Source: Paracoccus saliphilus (GTDB lineage: Bacteria; Pseudomonadota; Alphaproteobacteria; Rhodobacterales; Rhodobacteraceae). Taken from it: 64,000 nucleotides of DNA. Position 1 is the first letter of the stretch. Each line of letters starts with the position of its first letter. A model generated the notes under the pieces. That model saw only the letters and a program-made list of their open reading frames with translations, searched no databases and was not told the origin of the DNA. Below, one piece after another: positions 8,447 through 17,716 of this stretch. The position numbers and the translations under genes were made by a program. Location: NCBI GenBank assembly GCA_003255745.1, contig QKYL01000001.1, positions 62,001 to 126,000 of the forward strand, read 5' to 3'.

Positions 8447-9703
8447 ATGATTTCGGTGTTGCGCACCACCTGGCCGCTGCTTCTGGGCATTCTGCTGCTG
8501 ATGGTCGGCAACGGGATGCAGGGCACGCTGCTGGGCATCCGCGGCGGCATCGAGGGCATTCCGACCTTCCAGATGTCGGTGGTCATGACCGGTTATTTCG
8601 GGGGCTTCCTGCTGGGCAGCCTGACGGTGCCGACGCTGATCAAGAACGTGGGCCATGTGCGGGTCTTTGCGGCCCTGGGATCGCTGATCTCGGCCACGCT
8701 GATCCTGTTTCCGGTCGAGGCGAACTGGATAGCCTGGACCTTCCTGCGTTTCCTGATCGGGTTCTGCTTCTGCGGGGTCTATGTCACCGCCGAAAGCTGG
8801 CTGAACACCGGCACGTCGAACCAGAATCGCGGCCAGGCGCTGTCGGCCTACATGATCGTGCAGCTTCTGGGCATCGTCATCGCGCAGGCGCTGCTGAACG
8901 TGGCGGACCCGGCGGGGTTCCTGCTGTTCGTGATCCCGTCGGTGCTGGTGTCGTTGGCCTTCACGCCGATCCTGCTGTCGGCCCAGCCCGCGCCCCAGTT
9001 CGAGACGATCAAGCGCATGTCCTTTGCAGAGCTTTATCGCGCATCGCCTTTGGGTTGCGTGGGGATTTTCCTGATGGGCGGCGTCTTTGCGGTCCTGTCA
9101 GGGATGTCGTCTGTCTGGGGCGCGCAGATCGGGCTGTCGGTGGCGCAGATCAGCCTGTTCGTGGCGGCGATCTATGCCGGGGGACTGGTGCTGCAATATC
9201 CGATCGGCTGGATTTCGGACCGCTATGACCGGCGCAAGCTGGTGCTGATGCTGTCGGCGGTAGGGGGGCTGTGCGGGCTGATCGTGATTGCGGCGCAGCC
9301 GGGAACCCTGGGACTGGTCGTCGCGGGCGCGATCATGGGCGGAGTGGCCAACCCGATCTATGCGCTGCTGCTGGCCTACACGAACGATTATCTGGACCAG
9401 GCGGACATGGCGTCGGCCTCGGCGGGGCTGCTGTTCATCTATGGCATCGGCAGCATGGGCGGGCCGATCATCACCGGCTGGCTGATGGGCGTGATCGGGC
9501 CGGACGGGTTCTGGATCTATATGGGCGTTCTTTTTGCGCTGCTGACGGTCTATGCCGCATGGCGCGCCACGCAGCGCCGTGCACTGACGCCGGAAGAACA
9601 GGGCAGCTTTGCCGTCATCACCCCGAACGCTACCCCCCTGGCTGTCGAGGCTGTGCTGGACGAGGCGCAGTCCGACAACCAGGCGCAGGCCCCCGCCGCC
9701 TGA
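8447..9703 (+). CDS. Major facilitator superfamily transporter
   Basis: A 418-residue integral inner-membrane protein with about 12 hydrophobic segments and a central loop near residues 190-200. The segment ISDRYDRRKLVL at about 250-262 is the MFS motif A between helices 8 and 9. The sequence style resembles the YcaD/UMF2 group, whose substrates are not known to me. The last 40 residues are hydrophilic. It follows queA by 84 bp and precedes lpdA by 71 bp; there is no clear link to either. Substrate cannot be assigned. Confidence 0.85.
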   Translation: MISVLRTTWPLLLGILLLMVGNGMQGTLLGIRGGIEGIPTFQMSVVMTGYFGGFLLGSLTVPTLIKNVGHVRVFAALGSLISATLILFPVEANWIAWTFLRFLIGFCFCGVYVTAESWLNTGTSNQNRGQALSAYMIVQLLGIVIAQALLNVADPAGFLLFVIPSVLVSLAFTPILLSAQPAPQFETIKRMSFAELYRASPLGCVGIFLMGGVFAVLSGMSSVWGAQIGLSVAQISLFVAAIYAGGLVLQYPIGWISDRYDRRKLVLMLSAVGGLCGLIVIAAQPGTLGLVVAGAIMGGVANPIYALLLAYTNDYLDQADMASASAGLLFIYGIGSMGGPIITGWLMGVIGPDGFWIYMGVLFALLTVYAAWRATQRRALTPEEQGSFAVITPNATPLAVEAVLDEAQSDNQAQAPAA

Positions 9704-9774
9704 AGCCTGCGCGGCTTGCCGCCTTTGGGCAAATGGTTTAACGCTGAACTATTCTTACTCAGCCGGGGGACGCG

Positions 9775-11166
9775 ATGGCCCAGAATTTCGACTTGGTGGT
9801 GATCGGCGCGGGACCGGGCGGCTATGTCGCCGCGATCCGGGGCGCGCAGCTGGGCCTGAAGGTGGCCTGCATCGAACGCGAACACTTGGGCGGCATCTGC
9901 CTGAACTGGGGCTGCATCCCGACCAAGGCCATGCTGCGTTCGGCCGAGGTTTATCACCTGATGCACCGCGCCAAGGATTTCGGACTGAAGGCTGACGGCA
10001 TCGGCTATGACTTGGACGCGGTCGTGAAACGCTCGCGCGGGGTTGCCAAGCAGCTGTCGGGCGGCATCGGGCACCTGTTCAAGAAGAACAAGGTCACCAC
10101 GATCATGGGTGAGGCGAAGCTGGCAGGAAAAGGCCGGGTCACCGTCACGACCGACAAGGGCACCGAGGAGATCACCGCGAAATCCATCGTGCTGGCCACC
10201 GGCGCCCGGGCACGCGAGCTGCCGGGGTTGGAGCCGGACGGCAAGCTGGTCTGGAACTACAAGCACGCGCTGGTCCCGCCGCACATGCCGAAAAAGCTGC
10301 TGGTCATTGGATCGGGCGCCATCGGCATTGAATTCGCCAGCTTCTTCAACACGCTTGGTGCCAAGACGACCGTGGTCGAGGTCATGGACCGCGTCCTGCC
10401 GGTCGAAGATGCCGAGATCAGCGCCTTTGCCAAAAAGCAGTTCGTCAAGCAGGGCATGACGATCATGGAAAAGGCCGCGGTCAAGAAGCTGGACCGCAAG
10501 GGCGATACCGTCACCGCCCATATCGAGGTCGGCGGCAAGGTCGAGACGCAGGAGTTCGATACGGTGATCTCGGCCGTGGGCATAGTCGGCAACACCGAAG
10601 GGCTGGGCCTGGAAGAAGCTGGCATCAAGGTCGACCGCACCCATGTCGTGACCGATGAATATTGCCGCACGGGCGTCGAGGGCGTCTATGCCATCGGTGA
10701 TCTGGCGGGCGCGCCCTGGCTGGCCCACAAGGCCAGCCATGAGGGGGTGATGGTGGCCGAGCTGATCGCAGGCAAGCATCCCCATCCGATCAAGCCGGGC
10801 AGCATTGCGGGCTGCACCTACTGCCACCCGCAGGTTGCCAGCGTCGGCCTGACCGAGGCCAAGGCCAAGGAACAGGGGCTGGACATCAAGGTTGGCCGTT
10901 TCCCGTTCATCGGCAACGGAAAAGCCATTGCCCTGGGTGAGTCCGAGGGCATGGTCAAGACCATCTTCGACGCCAAGACCGGCGAGCTGCTGGGCGCCCA
11001 CATGGTCGGCGCCGAGGTGACCGAACTGATCCAGGGCTATGTGATCGGTCGCCAGCTGGAGACAACCGAACAGGACCTGATGGAGACGGTCTTCCCGCAT
11101 CCCACCCTGTCCGAGATGATGCACGAGGCGGTCCTGGACGCCTATGGGCGCGCGATCCATTTCTGA
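9775..11166 (+). CDS. lpdA: Dihydrolipoyl dehydrogenase (E3)
   Basis: E3 reoxidises dihydrolipoamide of 2-oxoacid dehydrogenase or glycine-cleavage complexes using FAD and NAD+. The 463-residue protein has GAGPGG at residues 11-16, the redox pair Cys42/Cys47 in GGICLNWGCIPTK, a second dinucleotide fold (GSGAIGIEFASFF), the FAD motif VYAIGDLAG, and HPTLSEMMHEA at the C terminus with the catalytic His. The C-x-N-W-G-C form is typical of the alphaproteobacterial pyruvate dehydrogenase E3. E1 and E2 genes are not adjacent, so the partner complex is inferred. Confidence 0.95.
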   Translation: MAQNFDLVVIGAGPGGYVAAIRGAQLGLKVACIEREHLGGICLNWGCIPTKAMLRSAEVYHLMHRAKDFGLKADGIGYDLDAVVKRSRGVAKQLSGGIGHLFKKNKVTTIMGEAKLAGKGRVTVTTDKGTEEITAKSIVLATGARARELPGLEPDGKLVWNYKHALVPPHMPKKLLVIGSGAIGIEFASFFNTLGAKTTVVEVMDRVLPVEDAEISAFAKKQFVKQGMTIMEKAAVKKLDRKGDTVTAHIEVGGKVETQEFDTVISAVGIVGNTEGLGLEEAGIKVDRTHVVTDEYCRTGVEGVYAIGDLAGAPWLAHKASHEGVMVAELIAGKHPHPIKPGSIAGCTYCHPQVASVGLTEAKAKEQGLDIKVGRFPFIGNGKAIALGESEGMVKTIFDAKTGELLGAHMVGAEVTELIQGYVIGRQLETTEQDLMETVFPHPTLSEMMHEAVLDAYGRAIHF

Positions 11167-11189
11167 TGTCGCAGGGATGCGACGGTGGC

Positions 11190-11207
11190 GGGGGGCCTTG
11201 GCCCCCC
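11190..11207 (+). terminator. Hairpin terminator after lpdA
   Basis: An 8-bp perfect stem (GGGGGGCC / GGCCCCCC) with a 2-base loop, followed by a T-rich run (GTTTCGCGTTTCT), lies 23 bases past the lpdA stop. It also sits just beyond the end of the convergent acylase gene. Confidence 0.7.
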
Positions 11208-11226
11208 GTTTCGCGTTTCTGCTGCC

Positions 11227-13644
11227 TCAGTTTGTCGGGTTCAGCCTGGTGATGCCGACGGCCGCTGCCCGCGCCAATTCTGGGTCCAGCGACATGCCGA
11301 TATATTCCCCCCGTCGCCAAAGCCCGGCCAGATCGTCATAATGGCGTGACAGCGGGTGGCCGGATTGCCCGGTCGAGATGATGAAAACAGAACTGTCCGG
11401 ATCGGCCAGGTCATAGACCCCACGATAGCCCGCGCCGTTGACGGCCTGATAGGGATCTGCCGCCCCGCCGAACAGGCCAGAGCGGGCGACTGTGAACTCG
11501 CCCCCTGAAATGGACTGGGTGACGTTCATGATCCAGCCAAGCGCCGGCAGATCGCCCAAGCCCGGATGCAGATGCCGTGCCTGATGCACGTTGCCCCACC
11601 GCCAGCTGGTCACGTCTTGCCCGAAATGCGCCGATAGATCCAGGATAGCCCGATCCAGCGCCTGCCGGGCGATGGTGGCGCAATCCTCGGTCGCGGCGCT
11701 TTGCACGATGTCGCACCAGCGCGCGGCCCCGTTCCGGTTGCGGAAAACGGCCTCGATGAAGCGTGGTTGCAGCTGAACCAGGTCGTCGGCCAGGGGGCCC
11801 AGCTCGTCGCGGACCAGCCGATCCTGCAGCGCCGCCATCCAGGCCGCGTAGATCACAGGTTCCGGCAGGTGTTCGTTCATGGCTCCGTCCCATTCGGCCA
11901 GCAGCGCCAGCGCATCCTGTCGCTGGCGTTCCGGCGTGCCCGGCGCGGCGGGATCGCCGTTGAACCACAGGTTTGCACCCACCAGCGGCAGCAGGCCCCG
12001 CGCCGCGGGGCTGACGATGTCCAACTGCGCCGCAATGAAGCTGTCGCGGGAATGCACCTCCCGACTGCCCAGCAGGCGTTCAAGCCGCCCGCGCCGCATG
12101 CCCCTGTCCACGGGTTCTTCCGTGGTGATGCTGATGCCGCTTTCAGGGCGTTGCGGGTCGGCGGCCAGCGAACTGGCCCCCTGCCACGCGGTTTCGGGCA
12201 ACCAGCCGGGGCTGGGCAACGCCCCTGCGGTCGGATGATCCGTCCCCCGCCGAGGCGCGGCACCCGCGTCCAGATGCGTGACCCGCAGTTCATCGGCCAA
12301 TGAGACATGCAGCGCCGGCGCCACAACCCCTGTCAGGGCGCGTGCGGCCTCTTCGGCGGTGGCTGCGCGCATCAGGCCCATCAGGGCAGTCATGGTGGTG
12401 TCTTGCCGTGACGATCCAGTCCAACGCAGCGTGGCGACATGACCGATCGGGGTCACATCACGCAGGCCAGGGTCCAGGCCGGGCACCACCGGTCCATTCA
12501 GCGTCTCCCGCAGGGTCAGCGTCTGGTTGGGCCCGTCAAGAACACGGATAACCTCGGTCCGGGTCTGGAAGCTGGTCCAGCCCTGCGGTCCCCGATAACG
12601 GTCCGGATTGCCGGGCTGAACTTCCTCGATGGCGATATCCGCATCATCGATCGAGGCCGGGGTCACGCCCCAGGAAAGACCAGGCGATCGGCCGGACAAG
12701 ACCAGGGGCAGTCCCGGGATCGTGGCACCGATGACGCCGCCGCTGCCCAGTTCCAACCGCGCGAGGTAGTAAAGCGACGGCGCCGTCAGCGGCGCGTGCA
12801 GGTCGCTGGCCAGCAGGGATGCATCCGCAGCCGTCCGCTGCGGAGCTGCGGCAAAGGCATTGCCTCCCATTTGCGGACCGGGCGCCAGAAAGCCCAGAGG
12901 CGCGCGGGCGGCCAGCGGATCGAAGCTGCGTTCCGGCGTGCCGATGCGGGCGGCGGAAAACAGCGATGCGTAGGTCGGCAGATCCGCCGGGATGCCGGCG
13001 TGGGCCAGGATTTCGGGGCCGTGGTCGGGCCAGGACAGCGACAGGCGGGCGCGCAGGATCTCGTCCGCGGCGGCGGCCGAGCTGCTGGCGGCCAGCAGCT
13101 TCAGGATGGCCATGGAATCCGCCGGCTGCCAGAAGGCGATCACATCCGGAAACAGAAAGAACTCGGGCGCGCCGCGACCCATCGCGCCTTCGTTGACGAT
13201 CCGGATCCATTCGTTGACCCCCGAGGCATAGGCATCCAGCGCCGCACGTGTGGCTGCGTCCTGAACCTCGAGCGAAGCTTGGCCGTTGCGGTAAAGCCCA
13301 AGCCGCCGCGCCAGGTCGTCCGCGGCCAAGGCGCGGGGGCCGTGGATTTCGGCTAAGCGCCCCTGGGCTGCGCGACGCAACAGGTTCATCTGGAACAGCC
13401 GGTCCTGCGCATGGGCGAGGCCCAGGGCAAAGAACACATCCGCGTCCGTCTGCCCAAAGATATGCGGAACGTTCTCGGTCGAGCGGACGATCTCCACCGG
13501 GGCGGAAATGCCCTGCACCCTGTGGCTTGCGTTGTAATCAGGCAGAGAGCGGACGGCAAAGTACCAGATCAGCGCCGCCGACAGCACGATCAGGACGATC
13601 AACCCGATGGTCAGCCGCAGAAGCCAGCGAAACATGGTCAGCAT
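11227..13644 (-). CDS. Penicillin acylase family protein, apparently lacking the Ser nucleophile
   Basis: An 805-residue Ntn-hydrolase-fold protein anchored by an N-terminal membrane segment (residues about 5-30). Family members split autocatalytically into alpha and beta chains, the beta chain starting with a Ser that is the nucleophile for amide hydrolysis of penicillins, acyl-homoserine lactones or peptides. The junction motif is normally S-N-(A/N/S)-W; here it reads M-G-G-N-A-F with Gly261 where Ser is expected, and the usual NDPHL nearby is SDLHA. The rest (IPGLPLVLSGRSPGLSWG, WRWGNVHQA) is well preserved. The protein may be uncleaved and non-catalytic. Start chosen at MLTMFRWLL; a second Met three residues on is equally possible. 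Confidence 0.8.
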   Translation of the reverse strand: MLTMFRWLLRLTIGLIVLIVLSAALIWYFAVRSLPDYNASHRVQGISAPVEIVRSTENVPHIFGQTDADVFFALGLAHAQDRLFQMNLLRRAAQGRLAEIHGPRALAADDLARRLGLYRNGQASLEVQDAATRAALDAYASGVNEWIRIVNEGAMGRGAPEFFLFPDVIAFWQPADSMAILKLLAASSSAAAADEILRARLSLSWPDHGPEILAHAGIPADLPTYASLFSAARIGTPERSFDPLAARAPLGFLAPGPQMGGNAFAAAPQRTAADASLLASDLHAPLTAPSLYYLARLELGSGGVIGATIPGLPLVLSGRSPGLSWGVTPASIDDADIAIEEVQPGNPDRYRGPQGWTSFQTRTEVIRVLDGPNQTLTLRETLNGPVVPGLDPGLRDVTPIGHVATLRWTGSSRQDTTMTALMGLMRAATAEEAARALTGVVAPALHVSLADELRVTHLDAGAAPRRGTDHPTAGALPSPGWLPETAWQGASSLAADPQRPESGISITTEEPVDRGMRRGRLERLLGSREVHSRDSFIAAQLDIVSPAARGLLPLVGANLWFNGDPAAPGTPERQRQDALALLAEWDGAMNEHLPEPVIYAAWMAALQDRLVRDELGPLADDLVQLQPRFIEAVFRNRNGAARWCDIVQSAATEDCATIARQALDRAILDLSAHFGQDVTSWRWGNVHQARHLHPGLGDLPALGWIMNVTQSISGGEFTVARSGLFGGAADPYQAVNGAGYRGVYDLADPDSSVFIISTGQSGHPLSRHYDDLAGLWRRGEYIGMSLDPELARAAAVGITRLNPTN

Positions 13645-13808
13645 GTGGGGCAGGTCCTTGGGCGGTTCTGGCGCGGCACGGGTTGACCAGGCTGCGCGTG
13701 GGTGATGGTGTGCTGCATATGACAGGCGCGCGGCCAGTTCAACGCGTCGGCGGACTTCTGCCGCCGGCACGGGGACCCGGAGGGCGGCGGCAGGGGCAGG
13801 AGGACGAT

Positions 13809-14675
13809 GTGGCAAGAACGGCATTTCTGGGGCTTGGGGTGATGGGTTTTCCCATGGCAGGCCATCTGGCGGAGGCGGGGCATGAGGTCGTGGTCTATAA
13901 CCGCAGCAGTGCCAAGGCCGAGGCTTGGACAAAGGATGGGCGGGGCCGCAGCGCACCGACGCCACGCACGGCGGCCGAAGGCGCGGAGTTCATCATGGCC
14001 TGCGTCGGCAACGACGATGACCTGCGCCAGGTCTGCCTGGGCCCCGACGGCGCCTTTGCGGGCATGTCGCCGGGGTCGGTCTTTGTCGATCACACCACGG
14101 TATCCGCCAGTGTCACCCGAGAGCTTGCGGCCGCGGCCAAGGCCGCGGGGCTGGGCTATGTCGATGCGCCGGTTTCGGGCGGGCAGGCGGGGGCCGAAAA
14201 CGGCCAGCTGTCGGTCATGTGCGGAGGTACGCAGGGGGATTACGACCGCGCCGCGCCGGTCATCGACGCCTATGCCCGGATCTGCAAGCGCATGGGGGAT
14301 GTGGGGGCGGGGCAGGTGACCAAGATGTGCAACCAGATCGCCATCGCGGGACTGGTCCAGGGGCTGTCGGAATCGCTGGCCTTTGCGCAGAAGTCCGGCC
14401 TGGATGTCGAGCAGGTGGTCGAGGTGATCAGCCAAGGTGCCGCCGGAAGCTGGCAGATGGTCAACCGCCACAAGACCATGGCGCAGGGTCATTTCGAACA
14501 CGGCTTTGCGGTGGACTGGATGCGCAAGGACCTGGCCATCTGTCTGGCCGCCGGGGACGAGGTCGGTGCGCTGATGCCGGTAACTGCTCTGGTCGACCAG
14601 TTCTACAAGGAGGTCCAGCAGATGGGCGGCGGCCGTTGGGACACGTCTTCGCTGATCGCGCGGTTGACCAGGTGA
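13809..14675 (+). CDS. 3-hydroxyisobutyrate dehydrogenase-family NAD(P) oxidoreductase
   Basis: A 288-residue beta-hydroxyacid dehydrogenase. It has the N-terminal dinucleotide motif FLGLGVMGFPMAGHLA, the substrate-binding APVSGGQAGAENGQLSVMCGG segment and the GAGQVTKMCNQ segment with the catalytic Lys. The family covers 3-hydroxyisobutyrate, tartronate semialdehyde and related substrates; the exact one is not decidable here. The start is GTG at 13809, chosen for a good AGGAGG at 13798-13803 and because the family begins directly before the glycine-rich loop. It overlaps the next gene by four bases (GTGA). It is divergent from the acylase gene, with 164 bp between. Confidence 0.88.
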   Translation: MARTAFLGLGVMGFPMAGHLAEAGHEVVVYNRSSAKAEAWTKDGRGRSAPTPRTAAEGAEFIMACVGNDDDLRQVCLGPDGAFAGMSPGSVFVDHTTVSASVTRELAAAAKAAGLGYVDAPVSGGQAGAENGQLSVMCGGTQGDYDRAAPVIDAYARICKRMGDVGAGQVTKMCNQIAIAGLVQGLSESLAFAQKSGLDVEQVVEVISQGAAGSWQMVNRHKTMAQGHFEHGFAVDWMRKDLAICLAAGDEVGALMPVTALVDQFYKEVQQMGGGRWDTSSLIARLTR

Positions 14676-15070
14676 AGGCCGTGATCCACCGCGCTGTGAC
14701 GGCGCATCCGACGGCGGCATGGTTCACCGACCGCTTTGCCCGCAACGGCTGGAGCGGTTCCTGGTCGGGCGGGGTCTATGACTGGCACCATTTCCATGCG
14801 ACCACGCACGAGGTCCTGGGCTGCCACCGGGGCAGAGCGGTGCTGCGCCTGGGGGGCGAGGATGGCGACGACGTCGCGGTCGGCCCCGGCGATGTCATTG
14901 TGATCCCGGCGGGGCTGGCGCATTGTCGTCTGGCGGCCTCGGACGATTTCCAGGTGGTGGGTGCATATCCGGGCGGGGTCGAACCTGACATGCAGACGGG
15001 CGAGGGCGTGCCTTGCCCGCTGCCGCAATGGGATCTTGATCCGATCTTCGGAACAGGACCGGCATCCTAA
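14672..15070 (+). CDS. Cupin-domain protein, YjlB-like
   Basis: A 132-residue single-domain cupin. Metal-binding motif 1 is visible in YDWHHFHATTHEVLGC and motif 2 in GDVIVIPAGLAHCRL. The sequence resembles the YjlB group, whose function is not established. Translation probably starts at GTG 14672, inside the stop region of the dehydrogenase, so the two are coupled and may act on the same compound. No signal peptide is seen. Confidence 0.82.
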   Translation: MKAVIHRAVTAHPTAAWFTDRFARNGWSGSWSGGVYDWHHFHATTHEVLGCHRGRAVLRLGGEDGDDVAVGPGDVIVIPAGLAHCRLAASDDFQVVGAYPGGVEPDMQTGEGVPCPLPQWDLDPIFGTGPAS

Positions 15071-15086
15071 GGAAGGAGGGCGCGGC

Positions 15087-15470
15087 ATGGCCGAGCACAC
15101 CCTGCACGGGCAGATCGAAATGGACATCACGGGCGTCAGCGATCAGGAGGCCCAAGGCGAGATGACCGTGACCCGGGGCATCCTGAACCCCTTCGGCACC
15201 ATCCATGCCGGCGCGCTGGTCTGGTTCGCGGACGTGATCGCGACGAACCTGGTCCTGGGCGGAGAGCCGGTCGAGGAAGGGATGGACAGCTTTCCGGTGG
15301 CCATGACGCTGAACGCGCAGATGCTAAGCAACCGCAGCGACGGACAGCTAGTTGCGCGGGCGCGGTGGGTCAAGCGGGGGCGGCGCGTCTCGACCGTGCG
15401 GACCGAGGTGCTTGATGCCGAGGGGCGGGTGCTTCTGGACCTGACCTCCACCCACATCAACGCCCGCTGA
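15087..15470 (+). CDS. PaaI-type hotdog thioesterase
   Basis: A 127-residue hotdog-fold protein likely to hydrolyse acyl-CoA thioesters in the cytoplasm. The family's HGG-like motif appears as NPFGTIHAGALVWFADV, with the usual Asp in the following helix, and the C-terminal strands are conserved. GGAAGGAGGG is placed eight bases before the ATG. It lies 16 bp after the cupin gene and upstream of an acyl-CoA ligase, which suggests linked acyl-CoA metabolism. Confidence 0.87.
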   Translation: MAEHTLHGQIEMDITGVSDQEAQGEMTVTRGILNPFGTIHAGALVWFADVIATNLVLGGEPVEEGMDSFPVAMTLNAQMLSNRSDGQLVARARWVKRGRRVSTVRTEVLDAEGRVLLDLTSTHINAR

Positions 15471-15560
15471 TCCGGCCCGACCTTGCGGCACATGGTGGCA
15501 ATCGCGCTTGATACACGCGCCGATCCGGCCATCATGCGGGTCGGAACAAGGAGGGACCAG

Positions 15561-17195
15561 ATGAACGGCCTGATGATGCACCGACCGCTGCTGCAAAGCG
15601 GGCTTCTGGATTATGCCGCCGAAAGCTTTCCGGCCGCCGAGATCGTCTCGCGCCGGGTCGAGGGCGACCTTCATCGGCAGGGTTGGGCCGCGACGCGGGC
15701 GCGTGCCGTGCAGCTGTCCCACGCGCTCGAGGCGCTGGGCGTGCAGCCCGGCGACCGGGTCGCGACCCTGGCCTGGAACGGCCATCGCCATCTGGAGGTC
15801 TATCACGCGGTCCCCGCCATCGGTGCGATCTGCCACACCATCAACCCGCGCCTGTCGGCCGAACAGATGTGCTTCATTGCGCACCATGCCGGCGACCGGC
15901 TGATCTTCACGGACCTCACCTTCGTGCCGATGCTGGAGCGGTTGCAGGACCAGTTGCCGCAAATGCGTTATGTTGTGATGACCGACCGCGCGCATATGCC
16001 CGAGACGGCCCTTGATGCCCTCTGTTACGAGGATCTGCTGCAGGGCCACCCGACCGATCGCGTCTGGCCGGATTTTCCTGAAACAACGGTTTCGGGTCTC
16101 TGCTATACCTCCGGAACCACGGGCGATCCCAAAGGCACGCTGTATTCGCACCGATCGAACATGCTGCACGCGCTGGCGACGGCGGCGGTGCTGGGGCCGG
16201 ATCTGGGACCGCAGCCGCGCATCCTGCCGGTTGTGCCGCTGTTTCACGTCAATGCCTGGGGCCTGCCCTTCACCGGGCCGCTGATCGGCGCCAGCCTGAT
16301 CATGCCGGGGCCGCATCTGGACGGCGCCAGCCTGTGGGACCTGTGCGACACCGAGGGCGTGGAAAGCGCCTGGGGCGTTCCCACCATCTGGCAGGGCCTT
16401 CTGGCCGAGATCAGGGCGCGCGGCGCCAAGCCTGCGGCCCTGCGCCATATCGTCGTCGGCGGCAGCGCCATGCCCCGCAGCCTGATCGAGGGTTTTGAAA
16501 AGCTGGGGGTCGACGTGAACCACGCCTGGGGCATGACCGAAACCTCCCCCTTGGGCAGCCAGGGCTCGTTGACGCCGGAACAGCGGGCGTTGCCTTTCGA
16601 TCAGCGCATGGCCTTGAAGCAGGGGCAGGGGCGGCGCGTCTTTGGAGTCGAGATGAAGATCGTCGACGATGCCGGCCTCCGCCAGCCGCATGACGGACGC
16701 GCGATGGGCGAACTGTTCGTGCGCGGGAATACGGTCACGGCGGGCTATTTCAAGAACCCCGAGGCCAGCGCCAAGGCACTGGACGCCGAAGGATGGTTCG
16801 GAACCGGCGACATCGCCTCGATCAGTCCCGAAGGGATGTTGACGCTGCGCGACCGGGCCAAGGACCTGATCAAGTCCGGGGGCGAATGGATCAGCTCGAT
16901 CGATGTCGAGAATCTGGCCGTGGCCCATCCGAAGGTCGCTCAATGCGCGGTCATTGCGCTGCCCCATCCCAAATGGGACGAGCGTCCGCTGCTGGTGGTC
17001 AAACCGGCAGCCAATGAGGCGCCGACCCTGGCCGAGATCCACGACCTGCTGCGCCCGCACCTGGCCGGCTGGCAGCTGCCCGACGATCTGGTCCTGGTCG
17101 ACGAGATGCCCCTGACCGCCACCGGCAAGATCAGCAAGCTGACGCTGCGCCACCGTTTTGCCGATCACGTGCTGCCGGATCTGCGCGACGCCTGA
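15561..17195 (+). CDS. Long-chain-type acyl-CoA ligase (AMP-binding enzyme)
   Basis: A 544-residue ANL-superfamily enzyme that activates a carboxylic acid through an acyl-AMP to the CoA thioester. It has the AMP-binding loop [16 protein letters not shown], the WGMTET motif, the GWFGTGD motif, the hinge [15 protein letters not shown], and TGKISK near the C terminus with the catalytic Lys. The start at 15561 follows AAGGAGGGACC. Substrate could be fatty or aromatic; the overall style matches the fatty-acyl-CoA ligase group. It is last of the run 13809-17195. Confidence 0.88.
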   Translation: MNGLMMHRPLLQSGLLDYAAESFPAAEIVSRRVEGDLHRQGWAATRARAVQLSHALEALGVQPGDRVATLAWNGHRHLEVYHAVPAIGAICHTINPRLSAEQMCFIAHHAGDRLIFTDLTFVPMLERLQDQLPQMRYVVMTDRAHMPETALDALCYEDLLQGHPTDRVWPDFPETTVSGLCYTSGTTGDPKGTLYSHRSNMLHALATAAVLGPDLGPQPRILPVVPLFHVNAWGLPFTGPLIGASLIMPGPHLDGASLWDLCDTEGVESAWGVPTIWQGLLAEIRARGAKPAALRHIVVGGSAMPRSLIEGFEKLGVDVNHAWGMTETSPLGSQGSLTPEQRALPFDQRMALKQGQGRRVFGVEMKIVDDAGLRQPHDGRAMGELFVRGNTVTAGYFKNPEASAKALDAEGWFGTGDIASISPEGMLTLRDRAKDLIKSGGEWISSIDVENLAVAHPKVAQCAVIALPHPKWDERPLLVVKPAANEAPTLAEIHDLLRPHLAGWQLPDDLVLVDEMPLTATGKISKLTLRHRFADHVLPDLRDA

Positions 17196-17207
17196 CGGGG
17201 CGGGGCC

Positions 17208-17447
17208 TCAGCCCTTCGGGTTCTGCAGCGCGTTCATCACGAACAGCCGCAGGGCTGTGGCCAGCCCGACCTCGGGGGGGCGGGCGTGGTCGATCTGGCC
17301 GATCAGGGTCGCACGGGTGATCCCGCGCGCGCTGGCCTCGGTCGCGAGCGCCTTCCAGAAGGGGTCCTCCAGCGAGACCGAGGTGCGATGCCCATCGATG
17401 GTGACCGACCGCTTGATCGGCGCGGTCATCGGCGGCAGCTCAATCAT
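17208..17447 (-). CDS. Ribbon-helix-helix protein (RHH_4-like)
   Basis: A 79-residue protein with the RSVTIDGHRTSVSLEDPFWKAL segment characteristic of the RHH_4 group, followed by a helix and a conserved ALRLFVMNAL ending. It is likely a small DNA-binding protein, but no target is known. The start at 17447 overlaps the upstream gene's end by eight bases; an internal ATG at 17429 (MTAPIKRS) is also possible and would remove the overlap. It forms a two-gene unit with the DUF4169 gene. Confidence 0.8.
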   Translation of the reverse strand: MIELPPMTAPIKRSVTIDGHRTSVSLEDPFWKALATEASARGITRATLIGQIDHARPPEVGLATALRLFVMNALQNPKG

Positions 17448-17631
17448 CCGATCCGTCCGGCCCGGCACGGTGCCCATCCAGCCTGTGGTTCGCCAGGTCA
17501 GCCTCGGCCTCGCGCAGCAGGCGTAGGGCCTTTGTCTCGCCGTGTTTGGCGGCGCTTGCATCGCCTGCGGTCCGCTTGGCCTGGCGGTCGCGCTGCTTCC
17601 TAGCCTGACGCAGATTGACGATCGTGGTCAT
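17440..17631 (-). CDS. DUF4169 family small protein
   Basis: A 63-residue, strongly basic and helical protein beginning MTTIVNLRQARKQRDR, the hallmark of DUF4169 in Rhodobacterales. No function is known to me. The start at 17631 is chosen because the family's conserved N terminus begins there, with an AAGGCAG-like site upstream. It is followed with overlap by the RHH gene, a pairing that recurs in relatives and suggests joint action. Confidence 0.82.
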   Translation of the reverse strand: MTTIVNLRQARKQRDRQAKRTAGDASAAKHGETKALRLLREAEADLANHRLDGHRAGPDGSDD

Positions 17632-17716
17632 GACATGCCTCTGCCTTTCGTGAAAAGGGCCGGGGCGCAATCTAACGCGCCCCGGCCCGGCCCGGTCAAG
17701 CCCGGATGAAGATGCG

